Positions 18,557-27,959 of a DNA stretch of 64,000 nt are shown here, piece by piece. Both the position numbers and the translations under genes were made by a program. Position 1 is the first letter of the stretch, and each line of letters begins with the position of its first letter. The DNA is from Pseudomonas congelans (GTDB lineage Bacteria; Pseudomonadota; Gammaproteobacteria; Pseudomonadales; Pseudomonadaceae), in assembly GCF_900103225.1 (NCBI RefSeq), contig NZ_FNJH01000003.1:572904-636903 (forward strand). The letters run 5' to 3'. The notes under the pieces are model-generated. The model was not told where the DNA came from. It did not search any database and saw only the letters and a program-made list of their open reading frames with translations.

Positions 18557-20089
18557 TCAGTCCTTCAGGCTTGCAGCCAGAGACTTGACCTTGCTCAGAT
18601 CGCCTTTGGCGACTTCGGCTACCCGAGTGCCGTAGTCCGGATCTGCCTTGTACAGGTACGACAGCATGATGTTCTTGCTTTCGGTGTCGGTGTCGGCCAG
18701 CGACTCGCCAAAGCTCTGCACCAGGTCGGTCTTCTCTTTCGCGCTGTAGGAGCGATACAGATCACCCGCCTGCTTGAAGTTCTGCTCACGCGTGATCTTC
18801 GCCTGCTGGGTAGTACCACTGAGCGGCAGCTGGCTGTAACGCGCCTTGTCATCCGCTGGACGCGGTTCCAGACGGCTCGGCTCGTAGTTGACGCCGCTGG
18901 TGGTGTGACCGGTATTCAGCGCACCATCCTGATTACCGTTGTTGACCGCAACCTTGGGCTGGTTGACAGGCAGGCTCAGACCATTCGCGCCCAGGCGATA
19001 CATCTGGGTGTCCGCGTAAGAGAACACACGGCCTTGCAGCAGACGGTCTTCGGAAGGTTCGATACCCGGTACCAGATTGGCCGGAGCCATCGCGACCTGC
19101 TCGGTTTCCTGGAAGAAGTTATCGACGTTCTTGTTCAGGACCATCTGCCCGATCTTCTTCTCGGGAACGTCCGGCCAGATCTTGGTAGCGTCCAATGGAT
19201 CGAAGTCGAATTTCGCCAGCTCTTCAGGCTTCAGAACCTGAACGTACAAGTCCCATTTCGGGAAGTCACCCTTTTTGATCGCGCCGACCAGATCGTTGGT
19301 CAGGTGGCTGTAGTCCTTGGACTGGACCTGAGCGACTTCCTTGGGATCAAGGTTCTTGAGGCCCTGCAGGGATTTCCAGTGGAACTTGACGTAGTGCACT
19401 TCGCCCTTGGCGTTGACCAGTTTGTAGGCGTGCACACCGTTGCCGTCCATGAAGCGATAGCCCGCCGGGGTACCCTCGTTCGAGTACAACAGGGTCAGTG
19501 TACGGGTGGCTTCCGGTACGTGAGAGAAGAAGTCGAAGCGACGTGAATCGTTGTCCAGGTTGGTACGCGGGTCAGGTTTGAACGCGTGGACCATGTCCGG
19601 GAACTTGATCGCGTCACGGATGAAGAAGGTCGGGAAGTTGTTGCCAACCAGGTCCCAGTTACCGTCAGCCGTGTAGAACTTGGTGGCGAAGCCGTGCGGG
19701 TCGCGCAGGGTTTCAGGCGAGTGATTGCCGTGAACCACGGAGGAGAAGCGAACAAATACCGGGGTCTTCTCGCCGGATTTGAAAACGGTCGCCTTGCTCA
19801 GATCGCTGATGTCGGCCGAGGCAGTGAACTCGCCTTTGACACCGGTACCACGGGCATGCACGACGCGCTCAGGAATGCGTTCGCGATCAAAGCGCTGCAG
19901 CTTTTGCAGCAGTTGTACGTCTTGCAGCAGGACGGGCCCTTCGGCGCCTGCGGTCTGAGAATTCTGATTGTCTCCGACGACGGCGCCATTGTCGCGGGTC
20001 AGGGTGTCGGCTGCAAAAACGGTCGGAACAGTAATCAGACCGGCTGCAGTTAGACACACCATGTGTCTGGACCAGTTTAATAACGGCAT
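18557..20089 (-). CDS. katB: KatB: exported haem catalase
   Basis: Monofunctional haem catalase, 510 residues, with a Sec signal ending near TVFA-ADT (residue 26), so periplasmic. The distal histidine region ERVVHARGTGVKGEF, the asparagine region GNNFPTFFIRDA and the proximal haem tyrosine in RVFSYADTQMYRLG are all intact. Pairing with ankB fits the inducible KatB of pseudomonads, important against host peroxide. Upstream is a 548-base AT-rich gap with Fur-like boxes. Confidence 0.95.
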   Translation of the reverse strand: MPLLNWSRHMVCLTAAGLITVPTVFAADTLTRDNGAVVGDNQNSQTAGAEGPVLLQDVQLLQKLQRFDRERIPERVVHARGTGVKGEFTASADISDLSKATVFKSGEKTPVFVRFSSVVHGNHSPETLRDPHGFATKFYTADGNWDLVGNNFPTFFIRDAIKFPDMVHAFKPDPRTNLDNDSRRFDFFSHVPEATRTLTLLYSNEGTPAGYRFMDGNGVHAYKLVNAKGEVHYVKFHWKSLQGLKNLDPKEVAQVQSKDYSHLTNDLVGAIKKGDFPKWDLYVQVLKPEELAKFDFDPLDATKIWPDVPEKKIGQMVLNKNVDNFFQETEQVAMAPANLVPGIEPSEDRLLQGRVFSYADTQMYRLGANGLSLPVNQPKVAVNNGNQDGALNTGHTTSGVNYEPSRLEPRPADDKARYSQLPLSGTTQQAKITREQNFKQAGDLYRSYSAKEKTDLVQSFGESLADTDTESKNIMLSYLYKADPDYGTRVAEVAKGDLSKVKSLAASLKD

Positions 20090-20637
20090 TTTGAATCCCT
20101 CATATTTTTAGTAGGCCGGATAATCTTAGGCGCGTGAGGGAAACGCGGTGATTATAAAAATGTATGGGGGTGATTGATATAAATACCCGGGCAAAAGGTG
20201 GACCCGGTAAAGAAAGTTTGCACCGGTATCGCCTGATGCGCTGATTGCACGTTCGGATGCCGGGAATCAAGTTATATTTCAGTAGTCCCGCTAGTTCTGC
20301 ATCCATTTGAAAAATATATATTTTTATAAAATGTCGATAATCATTAAATTTGCGTGCGTCGCCTGGTGCGGGTAGATGTGAATCATTATCAACTTTATTA
20401 TTTGGTGACAGACTGGCGACCGTGATGTGTGCTGGTACGATCGTACTGATAATTGCGGTCGACTTTTTGGTGGGTGGCTATTTGACATTCTTTTTTTCAG
20501 GTCATCGTATAAGTTGCAACTAAGTTGCCGCGCGGCAGGATGCTGGCCATATGACAATATCGGTCTTGAATGCCTCGACGCGCTATCATGTGGCAACTTT
20601 CTGTACAGACACACCTTTTAATGGAGCCCCTTGTCCC
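20090..20637. other. AT-rich intergenic region between katB and a GNAT gene
   Basis: Divergent promoter region of 548 bases, clearly more AT-rich than its surroundings, including AAAATATATATTTT near 20311. It holds two Fur-like boxes (20336-20348 and 20372-20390) and repeated AAGTTGC words near 20511-20530, with an inverted copy near 20592. No credible gene. Confidence 0.6.
20372..20390. promoter_or_regulatory. Fur-like box in the katB upstream region
   Basis: The 19 bases ending AATCATTATC match the Fur consensus at 14 of 19 positions, with the right half perfect over 10 bases. A weaker neighbour at 20336-20348 (GATAATCATTAAA) repeats the core. They lie about 250-300 bases from katB and 250 bases from the GNAT start, so the target gene is uncertain. 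Confidence 0.45.
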
Positions 20638-21363
20638 ATGCCGACGATCATGCTGCTACAAACCCCGCCGCCGGAATTCATCCGCAGCCAGATCCAGCAG
20701 ATGGTTGTCGACTACGTGACGGACATCAGTCTGGTGGCCATCGCCCCGAGCAACCCGCTGTACAACCTTTATCAGTACGGCGTGGGCTACGAGGTGCATT
20801 TGTACCTGAATGCCATGGACGGTTCGCAACAGCTGGCAGTAGAGCTGATCGTCGCGCTGGACGACGAAGATCCCGAAACCGTATTGGGCTTTTTGCTTTA
20901 CCTGCCCGTGCAGGATGATCCGCAGGCCTGCGCCGTAGCCTACATGGCGGTGCGCGACAGCCATCGTCGCCAGGGCATCGCACGCGCGATGCTGGAGAAA
21001 ATGACCGGTCGCTATCCGCACGCAGAGCTGTATTGCGTGGTCGACAAAGCCGCGTATTTCGAGGCAATGGGCTTTCAGGTGCTGGGCGCGCGTGGTCCGC
21101 AGGTCATCATGAACACGCGTGATCACGGTACTGACGGTCTGCTTGCGGTCATGGATATCGAGCCGATCTACAACTCCGTGGAGGTGCGACAGATTCACGC
21201 CTACCTGCTCAAACAGCACGGCAAGAGCGCGATGGTCGATGCGGAGAAGCAACGCGATCGCCATTTGGACCGCATGACCCTTGAGGCGAGAACGTTCGTC
21301 GAGCAACGTCTTGGCGAAGGTGAGCTGGCAGACGGCGTGCCGCAGACTTTGCGGCTGCACTGA
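20638..21363 (+). CDS. GNAT-family N-acetyltransferase
   Basis: Acetyltransferase-like protein of 241 residues. The acetyl-CoA loop RDSHRRQGIARAMLEK lies at about 105-120 and fits the Q/RxxGxG/A pattern. The N-terminal ~40 residues and C-terminal ~60 residues extend beyond a minimal GNAT domain and are of unknown use. GGAG lies about 12 bases before the ATG. Substrate unknown; the next gene is a chemoreceptor in the same direction. Confidence 0.78.
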   Translation: MPTIMLLQTPPPEFIRSQIQQMVVDYVTDISLVAIAPSNPLYNLYQYGVGYEVHLYLNAMDGSQQLAVELIVALDDEDPETVLGFLLYLPVQDDPQACAVAYMAVRDSHRRQGIARAMLEKMTGRYPHAELYCVVDKAAYFEAMGFQVLGARGPQVIMNTRDHGTDGLLAVMDIEPIYNSVEVRQIHAYLLKQHGKSAMVDAEKQRDRHLDRMTLEARTFVEQRLGEGELADGVPQTLRLH

Positions 21364-21553
21364 TAAAGAAGGGCGACGACGCAGGACCGATAGAGGGCAT
21401 TAGGCGCACAAGTGCTACCTGTCAAAGTTTTCTATCAAAAAACGGGAGGAGGTGGAACGATCCAAATGAGGTGAAGTCATTATGACATCATCGCTATTTG
21501 ATCAATTCATTTTGGCACTGACACCACTCCTCATTCAGCAACAGGTAAGCCCC

Positions 21554-23194
21554 ATGAACGTCCTGCGTCAGTCCAAGTTCTCTACCAAGCTTCTCTCTGC
21601 TTTCATCGTTTGTGCATTGATCACGCTGGCCGTCGGCGCTCTGGGGATGGTCGGAGTGACCCGCCTGGGCAATAACCTTGAGCTTACTTTTTCCAACAAC
21701 CTCGTCTCGGTTGGCAACACTAATGAAGCGCTGACCAGCTTCACCGCTCACAACCGCGGGCTTTACCGTTTGCTGGATGCGCAGGATGGCGGTGTCTCCG
21801 AAACGGACAAGGATCGCGTTCGTCAGGCGTTAAGCGATGACCTGGCCCGTGCGCAAAAAGTGTTCGCGACTTACCGCGCCACGCCACTGGAAGATGACGA
21901 GCGCGCCGCCGGCGATCAGTTGGAGCTGATGCTGCCCGCTTATGTTTCCGGTTCTCAACAGGTTGTGGACCTGATGAAGGCGGGTAATTACGAGGCTGCC
22001 CGGACCCAGTTGAACAGCCTGTCCTCGGAAAGCTTTACCAAGGTGCGCAGTTACCTGCGGACCATTATCGATTCCAACAATCGTCAGATCAAGGAAGGCG
22101 CAGCCGCTGCTGCCGACCTGAAGGCCAATTCGGTAATGATGCTGGAGATTGGCGTGGTGATCGCCTTTCTGGTGGCCATCATGCTGGGTGTGCTGATTAC
22201 CCGCATGATCACTCGTCCTTTGGCTGTCGCAGTCGCCAGTGCTCAGCGCATTGCGGGTGGTGATCTGACTCAACCTATTGTTACTGACCGTGGCGATGAA
22301 GCCGGACAACTGTTGAACGCACTGTCCGATATGCAGAACGGTCTGAAAAATACTATTCAACAGATTGCCAGTGCCTCCGACCAGCTGGCTTCCGCTGCCG
22401 AAGAACTGAGCGCCGTCACCGATGAAAGCACCCGCGGGCTGACTCGCCAGAATGACGAAATCCAGCAGGCGGCAACGGCCGTCAACCAGATGACTGCCGC
22501 AGTGGAAGAAGTGGCGCGCAACGCGGTGTCCACGTCCGAGGCTTCGAAGTCTGCTACAGATGATGCCGTCGATGGCCGTGGTCAGGTCGATCACACGGTC
22601 AAGGGCATCACCACCATGGTCCACGAGATCACCGCGTCCACCGGCGCTGTATCCGAGCTGGCCGGGCATGTGCGGGAAATCAGCAAGGTGCTTGACGTGA
22701 TTCGCAGTATCGCCGAACAGACCAACCTGCTGGCCTTGAACGCCGCCATTGAAGCTGCGCGTGCTGGCGAACAGGGTCGTGGTTTTGCGGTGGTGGCTGA
22801 CGAGGTTCGGGCCCTGGCGCACCGTACCCAGGCATCGACAGTGGAAATCGAAGGCATGATCAGCACCGTACAATCGGGTGCCGACGGTGCGGTTGCGGCG
22901 ATGGGCAAGAGCCTGTCGCTGGCCACCAACACCCAGGAACTGGCCCTGCGGGCGGGCGCAGCGCTGGAGAAAATCACCCTCGGTGTGGCAACCATCAACG
23001 AGCGCAACCTGGTCATTGCCTCCGCTTCGGAAGAGCAGGCTCAGGTGGCTCGCGAGGTGGACCGCAACCTGATCAATATTCAGGACCTGTCGACCCAGAG
23101 CGCTGCAGGTGCCAACCAGACCAGCGCGTCCAGTCAGGAACTGTCGCGACTGGCCACTTCGTTCAACTCACTGGTTGCCAATTTCAAGCTGTAA
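21554..23194 (+). CDS. Methyl-accepting chemotaxis protein (4HB-HAMP-MA)
   Basis: Chemoreceptor of 546 residues from the ATG at 21554 ([14 protein letters not shown]); an in-frame ATG at 21482 would add 24 residues of atypical N terminus. Transmembrane helix about 11-33, four-helix-bundle ligand domain about 35-185, second helix about 190-212, HAMP to about 265, then the coiled-coil signalling domain with the hairpin tip [19 protein letters not shown]. It ends SLVANFKL, without a CheR-binding pentapeptide. Ligand unknown. Confidence 0.92.
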   Translation: MNVLRQSKFSTKLLSAFIVCALITLAVGALGMVGVTRLGNNLELTFSNNLVSVGNTNEALTSFTAHNRGLYRLLDAQDGGVSETDKDRVRQALSDDLARAQKVFATYRATPLEDDERAAGDQLELMLPAYVSGSQQVVDLMKAGNYEAARTQLNSLSSESFTKVRSYLRTIIDSNNRQIKEGAAAAADLKANSVMMLEIGVVIAFLVAIMLGVLITRMITRPLAVAVASAQRIAGGDLTQPIVTDRGDEAGQLLNALSDMQNGLKNTIQQIASASDQLASAAEELSAVTDESTRGLTRQNDEIQQAATAVNQMTAAVEEVARNAVSTSEASKSATDDAVDGRGQVDHTVKGITTMVHEITASTGAVSELAGHVREISKVLDVIRSIAEQTNLLALNAAIEAARAGEQGRGFAVVADEVRALAHRTQASTVEIEGMISTVQSGADGAVAAMGKSLSLATNTQELALRAGAALEKITLGVATINERNLVIASASEEQAQVAREVDRNLINIQDLSTQSAAGANQTSASSQELSRLATSFNSLVANFKL

Positions 23195-23332
23195 GTCGTT
23201 CCCGCAAGGCATTGTCTGGCGCACGTCCTGGCCTGATCGGTTGTGAAATTCCGGTCAGGCATAAAAAAGGCATTGCGCCCGACCGGGTCATTTCGCGCAT
23301 CATAGGCGGACTCAGCCCGAGAGAGACTTTTC

Positions 23333-24214
23333 ATGCCTGTCATTCATTACCTTCTGCGCCTGTCGCTCCCGCGAGTGTCGTTATCCTTTCTGGCAGTGTT
23401 GTGCTCTGGCGTGTTTGCCAGTGCTGCGCTGGCCGGTGACGAAACACAACTGATCGAATCCCTCAATGCCTATCGCGGCCAGGCCCAGCGCTGTGGCGAG
23501 CAGGTATCCATGGAGCTGCCACCGCTGACCAGCGACGCACGTCTGGTGCTGCCGGCCAGTGGCAATCTGGACCTGCAACAGGCGCTGACGCGTGCCTCCT
23601 ATCCGATGGTTACTGTGCAGGCGATAAGCCTGTCCGGCCCGAACACTGCAGACGCTGCACTCAAGGCAGTACTGGAGAGTTTCTGCCGCGTGGTGCTGGA
23701 CCCGCAGTTCGTCGACATCGGGGTCAGCCGCGAAGGGCGAGACTGGCGTATCGTGCTGGCGCGCTCGCTGGTCGCGTCGCGTCTTGGCGACTGGCAGACA
23801 GAGGGGCAAAAGATTCTGGAAATGATCAACAACGCCCGCACTCAGGCACGCCAGTGCGGCACACAATCCTTCGCCGCTACCACGCCGCTGGCCTGGAACC
23901 TGGTTCTGGGCACCGCTGCGCAACGTCATTCCCAGGCGATGGCCAATCAAAACTTTTTTGACCACAAGGATCGTGACGGCCGTACACCTGGCGACCGGGC
24001 CGAACTGGCCGGGTACGTGGGGCAGCAGGTGGGGGAGAACATTGCCGCCGGTCAGGACAGTGCGCGCAAGGTGGTGGATGGCTGGCTGCTGAGCCCGGGC
24101 CACTGCGCCAACCTTATGAATCCGGATTTCCGCGAGTTGGGCGCAGCCTACGCAATGGACCCCAAAAGTGACGCAGGGATCTACTGGACGGCAATGTTCG
24201 GTACGCAGCAGTAG
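23333..24214 (+). CDS. Exported CAP/SCP-domain protein with internal domain duplication
   Basis: Secreted or periplasmic protein of 293 residues; Sec signal ends near AALA-GDE (residue 34). The C-terminal half (161-292) is a typical bacterial CAP domain with cavity residues H199 (AQRHSQAM), E235 (VGENIAAG) and H257 (SPGHCANLM). The N-terminal half (40-145) looks like a shorter degenerate copy: LIESLNAYRGQAQRCG aligns with ILEMINNARTQARQCG, and SFCRVVLDPQFVDIGV aligns with GHCANLMNPDFRELGA, but the HSxxM and GENIA segments are gone. Function in bacteria is mostly unknown. Confidence 0.86.
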   Translation: MPVIHYLLRLSLPRVSLSFLAVLCSGVFASAALAGDETQLIESLNAYRGQAQRCGEQVSMELPPLTSDARLVLPASGNLDLQQALTRASYPMVTVQAISLSGPNTADAALKAVLESFCRVVLDPQFVDIGVSREGRDWRIVLARSLVASRLGDWQTEGQKILEMINNARTQARQCGTQSFAATTPLAWNLVLGTAAQRHSQAMANQNFFDHKDRDGRTPGDRAELAGYVGQQVGENIAAGQDSARKVVDGWLLSPGHCANLMNPDFRELGAAYAMDPKSDAGIYWTAMFGTQQ

Positions 24215-24250
24215 CGTCTATAGCTGCGCAACGGACTGGCAAACCTGGAA

Positions 24251-24685
24251 TCAGAAACGGAATGCCTGACGGCCGATGAGCAACCATTGGCCGTTCTGCT
24301 TTTGCCAGATCTGGAAGTTCTCGATTTCAGTCGGCACAACCTTGCCGCTATTCACCGCTTCTGCCGAAAAGTGATTGCGCACCAGCGCAACGTCGCCGGA
24401 CAGGGTGATCTTTTGATTGAGCATCTTCAGGTCATTGAAGGCGCTCTTGCCGGTTTCGATGTCCGCGATGAACGCCTTCTTGTCCTGAATAGTACCGCCG
24501 GAGTGGCCATACGTGAGGTTGTCGGCGGTCAGCGCATTGAGTTGCGCTATGTCCTTGTGCCACATGGCCTGTGTCAGTTTGTCCACGGCATTGGCGACAT
24601 CGGCCTCGTCGGAGGTTGAGGCTGCGACGTAACCGGTAAACAGGCACAGAAAGCCCATCAGCAGTGTCAGCTTTTTCATGTTCAT
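24251..24685 (-). CDS. Exported NTF2-like (DUF4440/SnoaL-type) protein
   Basis: Small protein of 144 residues with a Sec signal (MNMKKLTLLMGFLCLF, cleavage near VAAS) and a single NTF2-like cone domain: helix VANAVDKLTQAMWHKDIAQL, then strands ending FQIWQKQNGQWLLIGRQAF. Such domains serve as enzymes or ligand pockets; nothing here fixes a substrate. Convergent with the CAP gene and 134 bases from the end of the next chemoreceptor gene. Confidence 0.82.
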   Translation of the reverse strand: MNMKKLTLLMGFLCLFTGYVAASTSDEADVANAVDKLTQAMWHKDIAQLNALTADNLTYGHSGGTIQDKKAFIADIETGKSAFNDLKMLNQKITLSGDVALVRNHFSAEAVNSGKVVPTEIENFQIWQKQNGQWLLIGRQAFRF

Positions 24686-24787
24686 CCCTTTTCTTGTCGT
24701 TATTGAAGGTGAGTGAAACCGGCGCAGGTGAGGAGTTCATCTGTCGTCGTACAACTTAGATGAGGGCAGGCCATTCGACAAGGGGAG

Positions 24788-24813
24788 ATGCCGGGAAGCG
24801 TACTTCCCGGCAT
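24788..24813 (-). terminator. Strong hairpin after the second chemoreceptor gene
   Basis: ATGCCGGGAAG (24788-24798) and CTTCCCGGCAT (24803-24813) form an 11-bp perfect stem with loop CGTA, starting 7 bases after the stop of the gene on the minus strand. No T-run follows, so it may act as a factor-aided terminator or 3'-end stabiliser. Confidence 0.6.
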
Positions 24814-24819
24814 AGGGTA

Positions 24820-26448
24820 TTAGATGCGGAATTGCTTGGTGAGACGGTTCAGGCTTGAAGCCAGGGTCGACAGTTCGGCAGTGGCAATGGCCGTCTGGTT
24901 GGAGCCCTCGGACGTCTGACTGGACAGATCACGAATACTGACCAGGCTCCTGTCTACTTCTCGAGCGACCTGAGCCTGTTCTTCGGCGGCGGTGGCAATC
25001 ATCAGGTTGCGTTCATTGATCTGGCTGATGGAATCGGTAATTTCCAGCAGCGCCTTGCCGGCGCCATTGGCCATCTCCAGCGTCTTGTGGGCCTGAACGC
25101 TGGTCTGCTCCATCGCGCTGACGGCATTGCCGGTGCCCGTCTGAATCGAGCCGACCATCTGTTCGATTTCACGGGTCGATTGCTGGGTGCGATGCGCCAG
25201 TGCCCGGACTTCGTCCGCAACCACCGCAAAACCACGTCCGGCTTCACCTGCGCGGGCCGCTTCGATGGCTGCGTTGAGTGCCAGCAGGTTGGTCTGTTCC
25301 GCGATGGCGCGAATCACATCCAGCACCTTGCTGATGTCCGTCGCCATGACGGCGAGGCCTTGTACCTCGGTCGAAGTGATCTGCACTTTGGAAACCATCA
25401 GGTTGATCGCCGTGACGGTCTCATCGACCTGCGCGCGTCCGGCCATGGCTGCAGTGCTGGATTGTGAGGTCACTTCCGATGCCGATGCGGCGTTACTGGC
25501 TACTTCTTCCACCGCCGCGCTCATCTCGTTGACGGCGGTGGCTGCCATTTCGATCTCGTTGGTCTGGCGCTGAATGGTGCGCGATGCGTCTTCCGTGACC
25601 GCATGCATTTCTTCGGAAGTGGCCGCCAGCTGGGTGGAGGAGTCGCCGATCAGGATCAGGGCATCGCGCAGGTTGGTTTGCATGGTGGCGAGTGCGGCAA
25701 TCAGTTTCGCCGCCTCGTCAGTGCCCTGTTGCGGGATATCCTTGCTCAGATCATTGGAAGCGATGCGTTGCGCGATACTCAACGAATCGCCAATCGGGCC
25801 AGTCACACTGCGCGTGTACATCCAGGCGAGGAGCAGCGTGGTGATGACGCCCACGGCGATGAAGATACCCACCATCCACAGCGTCTGCTGATAGGCGGTC
25901 TCAGCAGCATCACCGGCTTTCTGAGCCTTGGAGTCATTAACGCCAATGAGTTTCTTCAGCCCGGCTTCAACCTGATCGGCCGCGCTTCTCATTTCGCCAT
26001 TGGAGGTTGCCACTGCAGCTTCCAGATTACCGGCTGCCACCGAAGCCAGGTAGCGATCCTGCGCCACCTGGTACCCAGCCTGTGCCTGGGACAATTCGTC
26101 GAATGCCTGGCGCCCTTGCGGAGTCACGATCAGTTTGCCGAGCGTGTCAAAATAGCCAGCGATCAGCGAGCGAGACTGCTGGATATCGCTGAGCGCCTTG
26201 GTCTTTCGATCCTGCGGTTCAATCGGATTGCGCACGCGGGCGTTGTTGCCCCGGATGCTGACGAACTCCCGGTCAATAGATGCGAGCTGTTTCACGCTCG
26301 GAAGCACATTGGTCTCGATGAATTTTTCCGCCGCATTGAGCTCGGCCGCCTGACGCAGGGCGAGCAAGCCCAAGGAAATGATCATCAGGCAGAACACGCC
26401 GAAACAAAGCGTCGAGCGAGCGGCCAGGTTGAGTTTTCGCAGGATCAT
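24820..26448 (-). CDS. Methyl-accepting chemotaxis protein
   Basis: Chemoreceptor of 542 residues from the ATG at 26448, which has GGAGAA upstream. Transmembrane helix about 10-32, helical periplasmic domain about 35-185 (4HB type), second helix about 190-212, HAMP, then the signalling domain with [19 protein letters not shown] and [17 protein letters not shown]. No CheR pentapeptide at the C terminus (RLTKQFRI). It shares domain order with the receptor at 21554 but has a different sensor domain; ligand unknown. Confidence 0.92.
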   Translation of the reverse strand: MILRKLNLAARSTLCFGVFCLMIISLGLLALRQAAELNAAEKFIETNVLPSVKQLASIDREFVSIRGNNARVRNPIEPQDRKTKALSDIQQSRSLIAGYFDTLGKLIVTPQGRQAFDELSQAQAGYQVAQDRYLASVAAGNLEAAVATSNGEMRSAADQVEAGLKKLIGVNDSKAQKAGDAAETAYQQTLWMVGIFIAVGVITTLLLAWMYTRSVTGPIGDSLSIAQRIASNDLSKDIPQQGTDEAAKLIAALATMQTNLRDALILIGDSSTQLAATSEEMHAVTEDASRTIQRQTNEIEMAATAVNEMSAAVEEVASNAASASEVTSQSSTAAMAGRAQVDETVTAINLMVSKVQITSTEVQGLAVMATDISKVLDVIRAIAEQTNLLALNAAIEAARAGEAGRGFAVVADEVRALAHRTQQSTREIEQMVGSIQTGTGNAVSAMEQTSVQAHKTLEMANGAGKALLEITDSISQINERNLMIATAAEEQAQVAREVDRSLVSIRDLSSQTSEGSNQTAIATAELSTLASSLNRLTKQFRI

Positions 26449-26580
26449 GAGTATTTCTCCGAGAGGGTAAACAGCTATCGCCCTCATTCGGATTAACTTG
26501 GCCGTGAAAGAGTAACAAGGTGTTTCAGATGGGTTGCAGTTTCGGCTCTTATCTGTACCGCTTGGTTCTTTTTTGCGGGC

Positions 26581-27198
26581 TTAACGTTTCTCCATACCCA
26601 ACATGAATGTATCCACTGCGCGTTCGACCATGGCGCGAATTTCTTCGATGCTCAACGGCATGGGCGCCTGTTGGTAAAGGCGAATGTCGGTCTCGGCAGT
26701 CAATAGCGAGGTCAGCTGCAAGGCGGCGATATGCGGGTCGGCGTCACGCAACTGACCTCGTCGCATCGCCAGCGCCATCAGTGAGGTGACTGTCTGCAGG
26801 CACTGGGTGGGGCCGGACTCGTAGAACATCATGCCGATGTCCGAGTGTCCGGACTCGGCCACCACCATGCGATACACGGCCAGGGCTTTATCATCATTGA
26901 TCAGCACCATCAACATGCGCTCCCCGAAACGCGTGAACAGGTTCCTCAGATCGATCTGTTGGTCATCCTGGATCACCAGCTCTGAAACCGCGTCGGCCAG
27001 ATGAGCGGTTGCAAGCCTGTTGACCACGGCGATGAACAGTTCTTCCTTGGAAGGGAAGTAACTGTAGATCGTCGCCTTGGAGCCACCCATTCGTTTGGTG
27101 ACCTCATTCATCGAGGTACGCTCGTAGCCCATTTCGAGGAAGACGCTTGCTGCGGCATCAATGATGGCTTCGCGTCGAGCTTCAGTACGAACCTTCAT
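26581..27198 (-). CDS. TetR-family transcriptional regulator
   Basis: Repressor of 205 residues. Helix-turn-helix at about 10-57 (IIDAAASVFLEMGYERTSMN, then MGGSKATIYSYFPSKEELF) and a helical ligand domain after it, with a C-terminal part resembling AefR-type regulators. Divergent from a DUF3237 gene across 184 bases containing ACCGTTCGGT, which may be its operator. Ligand unknown. Confidence 0.87.
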   Translation of the reverse strand: MKVRTEARREAIIDAAASVFLEMGYERTSMNEVTKRMGGSKATIYSYFPSKEELFIAVVNRLATAHLADAVSELVIQDDQQIDLRNLFTRFGERMLMVLINDDKALAVYRMVVAESGHSDIGMMFYESGPTQCLQTVTSLMALAMRRGQLRDADPHIAALQLTSLLTAETDIRLYQQAPMPLSIEEIRAMVERAVDTFMLGMEKR

Positions 27199-27257
27199 TT
27201 ATATCCTCAATTCTTCAGTGAGCAGACCATGTACAAAATTCTCTAGACGGGAACTGA

Positions 27258-27267
27258 ACCGTTCGGT
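27258..27267. promoter_or_regulatory. Short palindrome between TetR and DUF3237 genes
   Basis: ACCGTTCGGT is an inverted repeat (ACCG-TT-CGGT) in the 184-base divergent region, placed where a TetR regulator would control itself and the DUF3237 gene. Weak evidence because it is short. Confidence 0.3.
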
Positions 27268-27382
27268 ACGATTTCAGCCGACTCCGTGGAGCTTACTGGA
27301 AAAGCAGGCTTAGATAAATGCCGATGGACTGCACCCGGCCATTCGTTGCCCGAATCCATTCAAAGATGGAGTGAACAGTTCT

Positions 27383-27904
27383 ATGACCATTATCGACTTC
27401 AACAAATCCGTCAAACGCTCTTTTCGTGGTAATACGGCAACGGCTCCTCAGCTGGAAAAAATGCTGACGGTGATTCTGAAGACCGATGCTCCTGTGCTCA
27501 TGGGCATATGCAGCGATGGACTGCGTAGCAACAGCACTGTTTTGGGCGGGGAGTTTTACGGCGAAAACTTCAGCGGCTCGGTACTTTCCGGCGGTAGCAA
27601 TACGCTAGTTGAGTTGTCATCCGAGCTGGCCTTTCTGGAAACCCGTTTCACGCTGGTTACCCAACTGGGTGAAATGATCAACGTTGAAAGCAGAGGCGCT
27701 CTGCTCGTTGACGAAACGGGCCAGCACGAACTGCAGAACGGAGTATGGCCAATCAGCGAAGGCCATTACCGGTGCACTTGCACACCCCGCTTTCAGGTCG
27801 CTCTGGGCCCTAACGAGTGGCTGGAGAAGAGCGCGTTCATCGGCAGGTTCGAATACCTGTATGGCAATGAAGCGCTGATCAGCTTTTACCGAATGAAGTT
27901 CTGA
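27383..27904 (+). CDS. DUF3237-like protein
   Basis: Protein of 173 residues. The pattern GGEFYGENFSGSVLSGGSN, then strand pairs ending RFEYLYGNEALISFYRM, resembles the DUF3237 (UPF0311) beta-barrel family, though the match is partial. The ATG at 27383 has GGAG at 27368-27371; a GTG four codons upstream (27371) has no ribosome-binding site. No signal peptide. Divergent from a TetR gene that may control it. Function unknown. Confidence 0.65.
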   Translation: MTIIDFNKSVKRSFRGNTATAPQLEKMLTVILKTDAPVLMGICSDGLRSNSTVLGGEFYGENFSGSVLSGGSNTLVELSSELAFLETRFTLVTQLGEMINVESRGALLVDETGQHELQNGVWPISEGHYRCTCTPRFQVALGPNEWLEKSAFIGRFEYLYGNEALISFYRMKF

Positions 27905-27924
27905 TACATCCCTTCAAGTCCACC

Positions 27925-27948
27925 GAGCAAGCCCGCGCAGGCCTGCTC
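27925..27948. terminator. Hairpin between convergent DUF3237 and TonB-receptor genes
   Basis: GAGCAAGCC (27925-27933) pairs with GGCCTGCTC (27940-27948) with one mismatch and a 6-base loop. It sits in the 55-base gap between two convergent genes and could serve both strands. Confidence 0.5.
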
Positions 27949-27959
27949 CTTGCAACCTG

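Noticed and set aside
20324..20614. 96-codon minus-strand frame upstream of katB
   Set aside because: Covers AT-rich promoter DNA with Fur-like boxes, has no ribosome-binding site I can see and no family resemblance.
27247..27290. GGAACT-type word considered as a type III (HrpL) promoter
   Set aside because: No CCAC element at the required 15-16 base spacing; no effector-like gene follows.
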